A stretch of DNA of 64,000 nt, from assembly GCF_900111245.1 (NCBI RefSeq), contig NZ_FOGO01000015.1, positions 48,101-112,100 on the forward strand. The letters are read 5' to 3'. Below the pieces are notes generated by a model. The model was not told where the DNA came from. It saw only the letters and a program-made list of their open reading frames with translations, and did no database searches. The DNA is from Streptomyces qinglanensis. GTDB lineage: Bacteria > Actinomycetota > Actinomycetes > Streptomycetales > Streptomycetaceae. Of this stretch, positions 26,760 to 34,712 are shown piece by piece. The position numbers and the translations under genes were made by a program. Each line of letters begins with the position of its first letter. The first letter of the stretch is position 1.

Positions 26760-27660
26760 GAGCTCGTAACACGATCTTGCTGAATCGTCCTGGTGGGGCG
26801 TGACCGATCTGACGATTCGGCCGTTCGTGATGGTGTGAGCACTCGGCCGTGGATCGTCGACGACGACTTGTGGGCACTGATCGAACCGCTGCTGCCGCCG
26901 TGGCCGGAACGGTCGCCTGGACCGCGGCCGGTGTCGGACCGGCTCTGTCTCCAAGGCATCCTGTTCGTTCTCCACAACGACATAGCGTGGCAACTCCTGC
27001 CCCTGGAGCTGGGATTCGGCTCCGGCCAGACCTGCTGGCGTCGCCTGGACCGGTGGCAGAAAGCAGGAGTCTTCGAGCAACTGCACCAAGTCCTGCTCAC
27101 GGAGCTGAACGCGGCCGGCGAACTCGACTGGTCACGTGCGTGCGTGGACGGCTCTCACATCCGCGCGAAAAGGGGGGGGACCCGACACCGGTCCGTCGCC
27201 GGTCGACCGGCGGAAGACGGGCAGCAAGCACCACCTGATCTGCGACGGACGCGGTACCCCGCTCAAGGTCATCACCACCGCAGCGAACGTCAACGACGTC
27301 ACCCAGACCCTCGCCCTGGTCAACGGGATCCCACCCGTCGCAGGCCGCCCTGGCCGGCTCCGCCGCAGGCCCGACGCCCTGCTCGGCGACAAGGGCTACG
27401 ACTCCAACCCGAACCGGAACGCGCTACGCAAGCTACGGATCCTGCCCGTCATCTCGCGCAAGGGCTGCCCGAACATCAAAGGGACGGGCAAGCTCCGCTA
27501 CGTCGTCGAGCAGACCTTCGCGCTCCTCCACCACTTCAAGCGTCTCGCCGTCCGCTGGGAACGCCGCACCGAACTCCACGACGCCTTCGTCTGCCTCGCC
27601 TGCAGCCTGATCTGCTGGAGACGCCTCAAGAAGTCCCGCACATGATCGTGTTACGAGCTC
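26760..27660 (+). mobile_element. IS5-family insertion sequence (IS427-like), 901 bp
   Basis: Ends are a perfect 17-base inverted repeat, gagctcgtaacacgatc at 26760-26776 and gatcgtgttacgagctc at 27644-27660. The flanks carry the 3-bp target duplication TTA (26757-26759 and 27661-27663). Inside is one transposase in two overlapping frames. It landed 64 bases downstream of the STAND-partner operon and outside its genes. Confidence 0.9.
26835..27645 (+). CDS. IS5-family transposase, two frames joined at an A4G8 slippery run
   Basis: The first frame gives VSTRPWIVDDDLWALIEPLLPP (DUF4096-type N-terminus), then QTCWRRLDRWQKAGVFEQLHQVLL and the first catalytic Asp in ACVDGSHIRAKRGG. The second frame continues DTGPSPVDRRKTGSKHHLI, with the second Asp in ALLGDKGYDS and the Glu in VVEQTFALLHHFKRL, completing a DDE triad, and ends WRRLKKSRT. 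The change of frame happens at aaaagggggggg (27168-27179). IS427-group elements make their transposase by programmed frameshifting at such runs, so this is probably active rather than broken. Confidence 0.85.
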
Positions 27661-27831
27661 TTAAGAACGGCGTCGATGTCACAAAGCGCGGTGTCATAGG
27701 GGCTTGCGCTCCCCATGAGTACTCCTCACTGCTGACTTTCTGCGTGCTCATTTCGGCGGCGTAGGTGGCCCAGCCGCTGGCCGAGAGACGTTGCCGGGCG
27801 ACGGTGACGTCGGTGTGGAATAGGTCTGACC

Positions 27832-28412
27832 TCACTCGCTCGCGAACAGTCCATGAGTTTCCTCGGCACAACCCCATGACAGTGTCACGCCAGCACCGCC
27901 GTGCCCGTGGTTGTGCACGACCACAGCGCCGTCCTCCTGCTGGTCAGCCTCCACCCGGACCGTGGGCCGGGTGGGCCGGGCACCAATCCGATGTTCCAGA
28001 ACGCGGGCTGCGGCAAGGCGAGGTTCGACCTCGGCACAGCGTGCGAGGATGCCGGCTGCCGCTTTGTCGTCGGAGGATAGGCCACCCTCTCCGTCGATGG
28101 CCGTGCCGCCCAGGACGACGGTGTCGCCGTGCGGGAGAAGCACAGCAGGTCCGGTGAGAGGCCGGTGTCCTCGGAAAAGAACTCGGTCAACCCTGGGTTG
28201 GTGACGACGACGTGCTGGCCGCGGATGGGCCGCAGGTCAGGGTCGGGGAGTAGATCCTTGGCACCGAGGCCCGTGCAGTTGACGATCATGGTGGCCGGGC
28301 CGGCGTCCGAGAGTGAGGCCAGGCGTCGCCGCTCGACTGTTCCACCAGCGGCATCAAGCCGATGCAGGAGGTAGTTGAGGTAGGTGGGCATGTCGATCAG
28401 CACCGTTCGGGA
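27832..28412 (-). pseudogene. D-amino-acid oxidase (DAO) C-terminal fragment, frameshifted and truncated at attR
   Basis: Read from attR leftward, the first frame gives PTYLNYLLHRLDAAGGTVERR, TMIVNCTGLGAKDLLPDPDLRPIRGQHVVV and SPDLLCF. Near 28140 it shifts frame and resumes LLPHGDTVVLGGTAIDGEGG, ending with RPTRPTVRVE and the FAD-binding end VVHNHGHGGAGVTLSWGCAEE. These are the substrate-binding and C-terminal parts of DAO-type FAD oxidases. The N-terminal FAD-binding half is absent; the homology stops at the att repeat, so recombination at the tRNA site probably cut it. The stretch 27664-27831 between the IS and this fragment holds nothing I recognise. Confidence 0.8.
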
Positions 28413-28426
28413 TGATCTTGCAGGCC

Positions 28427-28473
28427 CTCGTAATGCGTAGGTCAAGGGTTCGATTCTCTTAGGCGGCTCCACG
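28427..28473. repeat. attR, 47-bp copy of the tRNA-Thr 3' end
   Basis: Matches 14136-14182 except T28457. Only the 3' part of the tRNA is present, with no acceptor 5' strand or D-arm, so it is an attachment site and not a second tRNA gene. Confidence 0.93.
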
Positions 28474-28475
28474 GT

Positions 28476-28510
28476 GAACCGCAGGTCAGGATTCTGGCCT
28501 GCGGTTCTTC
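28476..28510 (+). terminator. displaced chromosomal tRNA-Thr terminator
   Basis: gaaccgcaggtca and tggcctgcggttc form a 13-bp stem with one G-T pair, just past attR. By position and similarity to 14186-14220 this is the original terminator of the tRNA before integration. Confidence 0.65.
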
Positions 28511-28837
28511 GTTTCTTGGTCGCAATGCATGAGCTCGGGCATTGCGGACAGTTCTGGTGGCCTGCTTTTCGGCTGCGCAGCCTCGACGTTCCGCGGCCGA
28601 GTCCGATCCGGCTCACCGAGCGCACCATCGGTTATGACCTGGGTTTTCGCTGTTTCCGGCGGGCAGCGCAGCCGAGCATCAGGCGGACCGCGGCGGTAGG
28701 GGGGGGGCTGAACAGGGGGAGCGGCGATTCAGCAGGGTCGGGCGCGGGCCCGGCCTCTCAGCGGCGTCCTGCTTCTGTTCCGCTGTGCGTGGGCCTTCCG
28801 AGGTGACGTTTCCCTGCCGAGGTCAAGCGACGGGTAC
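28511..28837. other. intergenic stretch right of attR, no gene seen
   Basis: About 330 bases between the displaced terminator and the promoter of the histidine kinase. Short open frames exist on both strands but lack coding bias or recognisable content. It contains a run of G at 28697-28705. Confidence 0.6.
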
Positions 28838-28852
28838 TAGGCTTCTGCCGTG
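28838..28852 (+). promoter_or_regulatory. TAGGCT promoter, near-leaderless start of the first histidine kinase
   Basis: TAGGCT (28838-28843) lies eight bases before the GTG start at 28852 and there is no ribosome binding site. The paralogous kinase at 34712 has the same hexamer at almost the same distance. Confidence 0.5.
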
Positions 28853-30189
28853 TGACCAAGCAGACGGACTCGGGGAGACGACGGCGGGTTCGGTTACGAG
28901 GCTTCCTCTGTGCGCTGCTCGTGGGCGCGACGTTGGTGATCGCCGCCATGACGACAGAGTCGGTCGGGCCGCTCGTCAGTGGTTCCGGTGCGGTCTCGGT
29001 CATCGCCGCATGGGTGATGACAGTGTGGGGACCTCCGCAACAGAGGGTCCTGCTGGTTGCCCTGCCGGGAACCGCAGCGGTCTCTGTGATCGTCACTTTC
29101 GTCTATGAGGGCCCCGCCCGGTCGGATGCAGCGAACTGGTGGACGGCTGAGACGGTGGCGCTGATGATGCTGATGGCCGTCGGGGTGCGTCATGCGAGCA
29201 TCCGGACGGCGATCGGCCTCGCTGCGCTGCTGACGACGACGATCACGCTGTCGCCCCTGCGTATCACCATGAACGTCGTCCCGCCCTCCAGCCGCAGCGA
29301 GACTCTGCAACTCTGCTTGATCTGGGCGATTCTCGCCATGGTCGCCATGGGTGTCGGCGCCTACTTGCGGAACCTGGACACGCGCAGCCGCGCCATCGCT
29401 GCAGCAGAGCGCCGTGCCGAACGGCTCAGCCTGGCGCGTGACCTGCACGACTACGCTGCTCATGACGTCACGGCGGTGGTCGTCCTCGTCGAGGCGGCGC
29501 AGGTAATGGCGAAGAAGGATGCGCGGCAGGCGCTGGAGCTGCTTCCCGAGATCGGTGCGGCGGGTGCCCAGGCTCTCAAGGCGATGGACCACACTGTTCA
29601 ACTCATGGCCGAGACGCCGCCAGGGGACGATCGCGAGCGCACTCTGGGGCCGGCCGGGCGTCGGGAACTTGCTTCCGGCAGCAGCGGGGAGGAGGAACGA
29701 TCAGTTCCGCCGTCGCGCCGCGGTCCACGTCGTGACCTCGGCGAACTCGAGCCCCTTGTCGCACGGTTCAACCGTACGGGCGCGCCCGAGGCGGTCCTCC
29801 TCATGGCCGAGGGCGCCACGGACGACATTCCGGCGGAGATCAGCAGGATGGGATACCGGGTGATCGTGGAGGCGCTCACCAACGTGCGCCGGCACGCCGC
29901 GAGCGCGTCACGGGTGGAAGTTCTCCTCCGGCGCGAAGGAGCGGATGACAGTTCGAGGCTGCGTGTGCAGATCACCGATGACGCGCAGCATCCAGAGGCC
30001 GAAACCGGGCTGGTCGAACGCGTGGCAGGAGCCGGAAGTACCGGTATCAGCAGTCTCTCCGAGCGAGTCGAGGGACTGGGCGGGAGGCTGACCGCGGGTC
30101 CTCGCGAGGGAGGTGGGTGGCGAGTTGCCGTCGTACTGCCGCTCTCTTCGTACAAGGCGCCCGGGGGATGCAATCTGCCGAATGGCTGA
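28852..30189 (+). CDS. NarL-type sensor histidine kinase
   Basis: 445 aa, GTG start. About five transmembrane segments fill residues 18-170 with very short loops, so the signal is probably sensed in the membrane. The dimerisation/phospho-acceptor domain (HisKA_3) has the His in SLARDLHDYAAHDVTAVVVLVEAAQV. The HATPase_c N-box is VIVEALTNVRRHAASASRVEV and the G-box is GSTGISSLSERVEGLGGRL. A charged insert (residues about 260-300) lies between the two. The probable partner is the convergent response regulator at 30377-31024. It closely resembles the kinase at 34712 in layout and motifs. Confidence 0.88.
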   Translation: MTKQTDSGRRRRVRLRGFLCALLVGATLVIAAMTTESVGPLVSGSGAVSVIAAWVMTVWGPPQQRVLLVALPGTAAVSVIVTFVYEGPARSDAANWWTAETVALMMLMAVGVRHASIRTAIGLAALLTTTITLSPLRITMNVVPPSSRSETLQLCLIWAILAMVAMGVGAYLRNLDTRSRAIAAAERRAERLSLARDLHDYAAHDVTAVVVLVEAAQVMAKKDARQALELLPEIGAAGAQALKAMDHTVQLMAETPPGDDRERTLGPAGRRELASGSSGEEERSVPPSRRGPRRDLGELEPLVARFNRTGAPEAVLLMAEGATDDIPAEISRMGYRVIVEALTNVRRHAASASRVEVLLRREGADDSSRLRVQITDDAQHPEAETGLVERVAGAGSTGISSLSERVEGLGGRLTAGPREGGGWRVAVVLPLSSYKAPGGCNLPNG

Positions 30190-30376
30190 TACCGATGGAA
30201 GCCCAGCCCTGACAGCCTGATCCGCATGTCTGAACGAACGAGGGGGCGGAACGTCTTGGCGCTGGCCGCGATGTGCTGCGCCCGCACTGGCCCGTCTGGG
30301 CACCGTGCGAGGGACGCGTTCGGTGGGATCCTGGTGGCGTCGGCGTCGGACCGGGGTCCCGCTGCGGAAGTGGAAC

Positions 30377-31024
30377 CTACTTCTGAGCCATCAGACCGGA
30401 CTCCCAGACCCATGCGGCGATGCCCACACGGTTCCGAACGCCCAACTTCTTCTGCAGCCGGGCCAGGTGGGTCTTGACTGTCCCCGCGGAGATGAACAGT
30501 TCGGCACCGATCTCCGAGTTGGTCAGCCCCTCCGCGACGAGTCGGGCCACTTCCTCTTCGCGTGACGTCATCGGTTCGTCGGGTCGGCGGACCGCTCGGC
30601 GCTCACGTCGGAAGCGGTTGAGCAGCCGGGTGGTGACCTCAGGGCTGATCATGGAGTCTCCGGCGGCGGCCGCGCGCACGGCCTCGACGAGTACGGCGGA
30701 ACGGGAGCGCTTGAGGAGGAATCCGCAAGCACCCTCGCGCAGTGCTGTGTGTACGTACTCGTCGAGGTCGAACGTGGTGACGACGACGACGCGCACAGCC
30801 GGCATCGAGCGGGTGATCTCCCGCGTCAGTTCCAGTCCGTCCATCTCCGGCATCCGGATATCCGCCAGCAGCACCTCGGGCTCCAGGGAGCGGATCGCCA
30901 TCAGTGCCGCGATTCCGTTGTCGGCTTCCCCGACGACCTGCAAGTCCGTCTCGGCTTCGAGGATCCGCCGGAATCCCATGCGTATGTCGGCTTGATCGTC
31001 GGCGAGAAAAATGCGCGTCGTCAT
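30377..31024 (-). CDS. NarL/LuxR-type response regulator
   Basis: 215 aa from ATG 31024 (MTTRIFLADDQADIRMGF). The receiver has the acidic pocket ADDQ, phospho-acceptor Asp in LLADIRMPEMDG, Thr in VVVTTFDLDEYV and Lys in GFLLKRS. The C-terminal LuxR HTH is LTSREEEVARLVAEGLTNSEIGAELFISAGTVKTHLARLQKKLGVRNRVG (starting MTSREE). It is convergent with the kinase at 28852, with a 187-base gap, an unusual arrangement since such pairs normally form one operon. It shares the string FDLDEYV and the GFLLKRS motif with the regulator at 33913. An ATG at 31033 would add three residues. Confidence 0.9.
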   Translation of the reverse strand: MTTRIFLADDQADIRMGFRRILEAETDLQVVGEADNGIAALMAIRSLEPEVLLADIRMPEMDGLELTREITRSMPAVRVVVVTTFDLDEYVHTALREGACGFLLKRSRSAVLVEAVRAAAAGDSMISPEVTTRLLNRFRRERRAVRRPDEPMTSREEEVARLVAEGLTNSEIGAELFISAGTVKTHLARLQKKLGVRNRVGIAAWVWESGLMAQK

Positions 31025-31033
31025 ACCGCTCAT

Positions 31034-31548
31034 GGTGCCATGGTCGAGGGAGGCGGCGAGGCCGGGTGATTTCGTTCATTCCATGCATTGGTTTTGGGCA
31101 GGGTGCGGAATAGTGCGTGACCGTCCGAGCGTCCACGGTGGGTTTGGGGTGCGCAGATCAGGGTTAAAGCGGATGCGAACCCTCCGATTGGGGTCTGCCG
31201 TGCAGCGGTTGCCAGCTGCCGCGCAGAAATAGAGGATTGGAATCAGTGAGCGGACAGGTCGAGAAGTGGGAGGGTGCGTGGATCCCGTAGATGAGGCGTA
31301 CATTCCCGTTGGTTCCACTTGGTGCAAGCTGTTGGATTGCTGCGAGGATTCCTCATCCCGCTTCCCGCCGAGCGTGCGAGAAAATTCGGACTCCTCTTCG
31401 CGCGCTGCGCCACGTCGTCCGGGGGCCTGGAGTTGGCTCAAGCCGCTGCCGATGCCGTGCGCCCAGATCCACTCGTTCCGAGAGGCCACAATGAGGGTGG
31501 ATTCCTTGGGCTTCTCCCAGCCTATGTCCCCGCGGAGGACAGTGAACC
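31034..31548. other. 515-base intergenic region, no gene identified
   Basis: Lower GC than its surroundings in the left half (tttcgttcattccatgc). Short open frames on both strands show no clear codon bias. It must hold the promoters of the divergent response regulator and FtsX-type genes. Confidence 0.5.
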
Positions 31549-33501
31549 GTGTCTGCGGCGTCTCGCGTCCCTAGCTCCCTTGCCGGTACGACGAGCATGC
31601 GTCACCTGTTCGTCTCCGAAGTGCGGGCATATCCCGGCAGAGTTGCCGGTGCGGCGCTGGCGTGCGCGATAACGGCTGCCGCGGTGGGCGCGTGCGCGCT
31701 GCTGTTCATCGGCGCCGGCCTGCCGGACTTCCCGGAGAACTCTGCGGCGGCTGACGCCGCCCAGGACGCGAGGAACCTGCTGTCGCTTCTGCTGTCCATG
31801 CTGCTGATGTGTGCGGTCGTCGTGATCGGCTCGACCGTCTCGCTGTGGACGGGGCAACGCCTGGCCCAGTTCGCCGTGTTGCGCGCCCTGGGTGTCACCG
31901 CAGGCGGACTGCGCCGCATGGTTGCGGTCGATGTGGCGAGTCTCGCCTTCCTCGCAGCCGCCGCGGGTGCTGCCGTCGGCATGGTGCCGCTGGCACACCT
32001 CGGGAAGGATCTGCTCGTGGAACGCGGGCTCTTTCCCGAAGCGGCGCCGCTTCCGTCGGGAGGACAGACGTGGTGGACGGCCGTCGCCGTCTGTCTCACC
32101 ACGGCGGCAGTGGCGCTGCTGGCGGCCATGGCTGCCGTGTTGGCTGCAGGGCGGGTCAGCCCCGGGGCCCTGCTCAAGGACGCGGAGCTGTCCGGGGCGT
32201 CGTCCCGGAGCCGGATCCGGCTGATCACGGGTGTCGCCATGGCCCTGGCCCTGTGCGTCCCTCTGCTGTTCGCCATGGCGTTCCTGGACATCCCCGCGAC
32301 GGTCAGGGGGGCCATGGCGCCGGGCCTGGCACTGGTGGTGATCCCCACCCTCGCAGTGCTCCCGCCGTGGATCGTGCCCGTACTGGTCGTCCCCGCCTGC
32401 TGGGCCATGCGGGGCCTGGACCGCCGCGTGGGCCGTATCGCCGCCGCCGGGCTGCGGGCCGATCCCGCGCGGACGACGGCCATGGCGGTGCCGGTGCTGC
32501 TGGCGGTCGGCGTCGCCGTGTCCCTGCTCGGCGCGGGCGCCACCATCGGTCGGGCGGTCGAGCGGCAGACCGGGGAAGGATTGCGTGCCGACGGAGTGGT
32601 CACCGCCGAGCCGGGCGGCCGCCTCCCCGTCACATCCCGGACGTTCCCCGGAGGGACGGCCACTCCCCTGGTGGCATCGGAGGTCACCGCGCCTCCCACG
32701 TCTTTCGACGACGAACCGGCGGCCACCAGCGCCTGGGGCGTGGACGGACCCGCGCTGGCCGACGTCGTGGACCTCGATGTGCGCGAGGGGCGTTTGGCGG
32801 ACCTTCGCGACGGCGCCTTCGCGGCCGGAGCCATGCAGGCCGACGGGCATCACTGGAGCGTCGGCCAGAAGGTGCGGCTGACCATGGCCGACGGCTCGCG
32901 CCGGACGCTGACCCTGGTTGCCGTCTTCGAACGCGACCTCGCCTTCCCCGAGTTCGTGATCCCGCGTTCCACCGCGCTCGACCGCACACCGTCGCCGTAC
33001 GCCGACCGCATCCTGCTCACGGGCCAGATCCGGTCCTGGCCGAAGGAGCCGGGCCAGAAGGTCGACTCCCGGGCCGGTTATCTGGCCGACCTCGCCCCCC
33101 GCAACCCCGCCGACGACCTGGCCTCCCGATTGATCGTGGCTGTCGTCGCGGGCTATGCGCTCCTGGCCGCCGCGAACACCTGCTCGCTCGCCCAACGCGA
33201 CCGCCGCGCACAGCGCTCCTCCCTGCGGGCGATGGGGCTGGGCAGATTCCAGCTGCTGCGCTGCGTCCTGTACGAGGCGGCCGGTGCCACTGCGGTCGGC
33301 GTGGCTCTGGCCGCTGTCACGGCCGTGACCTGCCTGGTTCCGCTGTCCGTGGTGCTCAAGGCCGGCCCGGTGCCGGGCTTCGACGGGCCGTGGAGCGTCG
33401 GAGTGCTGGTCGCCGCGGCTCTCGCAGTCGCCGTTCCGTCAGCCGTCACCGCTCATCCGCTGTCCGGCGTCCGGAAGCAGTTCGCGAGGAGACCGGCATG
33501 A
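31549..33501 (+). CDS. FtsX-type ABC transporter permease
   Basis: 650 aa, GTG with GGAGGA nine bases upstream. There are about ten transmembrane segments in two FtsX/MacB halves: residues 17-220 with LLLSMLLMCAVVVIGSTVSLWTGQRLAQFAVLRALGVTAGGLRRMV (the typical lRalG coupling motif), a periplasmic region at about 330-490, and a second half with ANTCSLAQRDRRAQRSSLRAMGLGRFQLLRCV. Such permeases need a separate ATPase and usually export peptides or lipids, or sense antibiotics. No ATPase gene adjoins it; the nearest is at 36435. It lies between two NarL-type two-component systems, which suggests they control it or take signal from it. Confidence 0.85.
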   Translation: MSAASRVPSSLAGTTSMRHLFVSEVRAYPGRVAGAALACAITAAAVGACALLFIGAGLPDFPENSAAADAAQDARNLLSLLLSMLLMCAVVVIGSTVSLWTGQRLAQFAVLRALGVTAGGLRRMVAVDVASLAFLAAAAGAAVGMVPLAHLGKDLLVERGLFPEAAPLPSGGQTWWTAVAVCLTTAAVALLAAMAAVLAAGRVSPGALLKDAELSGASSRSRIRLITGVAMALALCVPLLFAMAFLDIPATVRGAMAPGLALVVIPTLAVLPPWIVPVLVVPACWAMRGLDRRVGRIAAAGLRADPARTTAMAVPVLLAVGVAVSLLGAGATIGRAVERQTGEGLRADGVVTAEPGGRLPVTSRTFPGGTATPLVASEVTAPPTSFDDEPAATSAWGVDGPALADVVDLDVREGRLADLRDGAFAAGAMQADGHHWSVGQKVRLTMADGSRRTLTLVAVFERDLAFPEFVIPRSTALDRTPSPYADRILLTGQIRSWPKEPGQKVDSRAGYLADLAPRNPADDLASRLIVAVVAGYALLAAANTCSLAQRDRRAQRSSLRAMGLGRFQLLRCVLYEAAGATAVGVALAAVTAVTCLVPLSVVLKAGPVPGFDGPWSVGVLVAAALAVAVPSAVTAHPLSGVRKQFARRPA

Positions 33502-33680
33502 CGGAGCGATACGGGGAGAAAGGAGGCAGTCGTGCGTGAAAGGGCCTCGGCAGGCTGTTCTGGCGCCTGTACCTCGGAGAGTGGGCTTCCGTCGCGGGCA
33601 CGGCTGCCTCGGTCATCGCGGGGTCCGTCGTCTCCCTGGACGACAGCGGAGACGTCCGTCCACCCGGGTCTTCCTTGTCC
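33498..33680 (+). pseudogene. small membrane-associated ORF broken near its start
   Basis: An AAAGGAGG ribosome binding site (33516-33523) precedes GTGs at 33532 and 33536, but the protein-like frame KGLGRLFWRLYLGEWASVAG, then TAASVIAGSVVSLDD, is one base off them. Read from ATG 33498 (4-base overlap with the permease stop) the same frame hits TGA at 33537 directly before AAG GGC CTC. A one-base change would restore MKGLGRLFWRLYLGEW. The coding quality of that frame fades after about 33680; the remaining 230 bases to 33912 show no gene. Confidence 0.4.
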
Positions 33681-33912
33681 GATGCGTCGTCGCCGCAGAT
33701 CGAGGCAGACCGTCATCACGTAGCTCAGCCGTGCTCGTCGGATCTTGGCTGTGCGGGAAGGTCACCGGTGCCGTTGGGGCGAGTGGGCCGGCGGGGACGA
33801 TGTGTGGCGGTGGAGTCTGGCTCAACAGCGGGTGAGAACGAGTTCGCTCTGCCCCGGCACGACCTCCTCCGCGTCGCCTCCCGCCGATCCCCGCCTGCCA
33901 GAATGACCGGCC

Positions 33913-34635
33913 ATGACGATTCGCGTGCTCATCGCCGACGATCAGGAGACGGTCCGCCGCAGCATGCGCCGCATCCTCGAGCAGCAGGCGGACATCGAAG
34001 TGGTCGGCGAGGCCGCGGACGGGGCGGAAGCGCTGGAGGCGGCGATCCGGTTGCGGCCCGATGTCGCTCTCCTGGACGTCCGGATGCCGCGCGCGGACGG
34101 GCTGGAGGTCACCCGCCGTCTGCTCGCCCCCGCGGCCGGGTTCCCGGGCAGGGTCGTCATCGTCACGACCTTCGACCTGGACGAGTACGTCTACCCGGCG
34201 CTGCGCTACGGGGCCTCGGGCTTTCTGCTCAAGCGCTCCGGACCCACGCTGCTCGTGGAGGCCGTGCGTGCGGCGGTGGCCGGTGACAGTCTGATCAGCC
34301 CTTCCATCACGGTACGGCTGCTCAGGCACGTCACCGGCCCGGGTACGGGGCCCGGCCGCGGCCCCGCGCCAGGACCCGGCTCCCGCTCCGGAGCCGGGCG
34401 CCGGTCCGGCACTCCCGCCGTCCCCGCGGCCCCCGCCGAACCGCTCACCAAGCGGGAGGGCGAAATCGCCGGGAAGGTCGGCGAAGGGCTCACCAACGCC
34501 GACATCGCGGCGGAGATGTTCATCTCACCGGGCACGGTCAAGACGCACGTCGCCAGCATCCAACGGAAGCTCGGTGTGCGGAACAGAGTCGGGATCGCCG
34601 TGTGGGCCTGGGAGAAGGGGTATGTCACGAAGTGA
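33913..34635 (+). CDS. NarL/LuxR-type response regulator
   Basis: 240 aa, ATG with CAGAAT nine bases before it and no ribosome binding site. Receiver: IADDQETVRRSM, phospho-acceptor in LLDVRMPRADGLEV, VIVTTFDLDEYVYPAL, Lys in GFLLKRSGP. A Gly/Pro/Arg-rich linker (residues about 138-175) is much longer than in the paralogue at 30377. HTH: LTKREGEIAGKVGEGLTNADIAAEMFISPGTVKTHVASIQRKLGVRNRVG. It is followed after 76 bases by its kinase on the same strand and then by the lipoprotein/ABC genes, so it likely controls that transporter. Confidence 0.92.
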   Translation: MTIRVLIADDQETVRRSMRRILEQQADIEVVGEAADGAEALEAAIRLRPDVALLDVRMPRADGLEVTRRLLAPAAGFPGRVVIVTTFDLDEYVYPALRYGASGFLLKRSGPTLLVEAVRAAVAGDSLISPSITVRLLRHVTGPGTGPGRGPAPGPGSRSGAGRRSGTPAVPAAPAEPLTKREGEIAGKVGEGLTNADIAAEMFISPGTVKTHVASIQRKLGVRNRVGIAVWAWEKGYVTK

Positions 34636-34698
34636 CGAGCCGCCCCGCACCCGCTGATCGAATCGTCGGTGAACGGATGCCCCGCTCCGCGGACTGCA

Positions 34699-34712
34699 TA
34701 GGCTGCCCGGTA
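34699..34712 (+). promoter_or_regulatory. TAGGCT leaderless promoter of the second histidine kinase
   Basis: TAGGCT (34699-34704) ends seven bases before the ATG at 34712, without a ribosome binding site, so the kinase can be transcribed separately from its regulator. Confidence 0.5.

Larger units (their letters stand above)
14136..28473. mobile_element. integrated mobilizable element in tRNA-Thr, about 14.3 kb
   Basis: Defined by the 47-bp direct repeats at both ends. Contents from attL: tyrosine integrase (broken), XRE regulator, Xis-like HTH protein, DUF3631 ATPase (broken), DUF2637 protein, MobC, relaxase (split), a two-gene STAND-type cargo operon, an IS5-family insertion and a D-amino-acid oxidase fragment ending at attR. 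There is no FtsK/TraB-type transfer ATPase, so it is not a complete AICE; with MobC and an HUH relaxase it resembles an integrative mobilizable element. The decayed integrase suggests it is now fixed unless an integrase is supplied in trans. Confidence 0.9.

Noticed and set aside
26835..27645. Transposase as a pseudogene because of the frame change
   Set aside because: The shift sits on an A4G8 run as expected for programmed frameshifting in IS427-type elements, and both frames are otherwise intact with clean ends.
28427..28473. Possible second tRNA-Thr gene
   Set aside because: Only the 3' part from the anticodon loop to CCA is present; no 5' acceptor strand or D-arm. It is attR.
14136..28473. 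Complete conjugative AICE or prophage
   Set aside because: No FtsK/TraB-type translocase and no phage structural genes; only MobC and relaxase, so at most mobilizable.
31319..31548. A plus-strand frame before the FtsX gene (ELAQAAADAVRPDPLV)
   Set aside because: Poor codon bias, no start with a ribosome binding site, no recognisable motif, and it runs into the FtsX start region in another frame.
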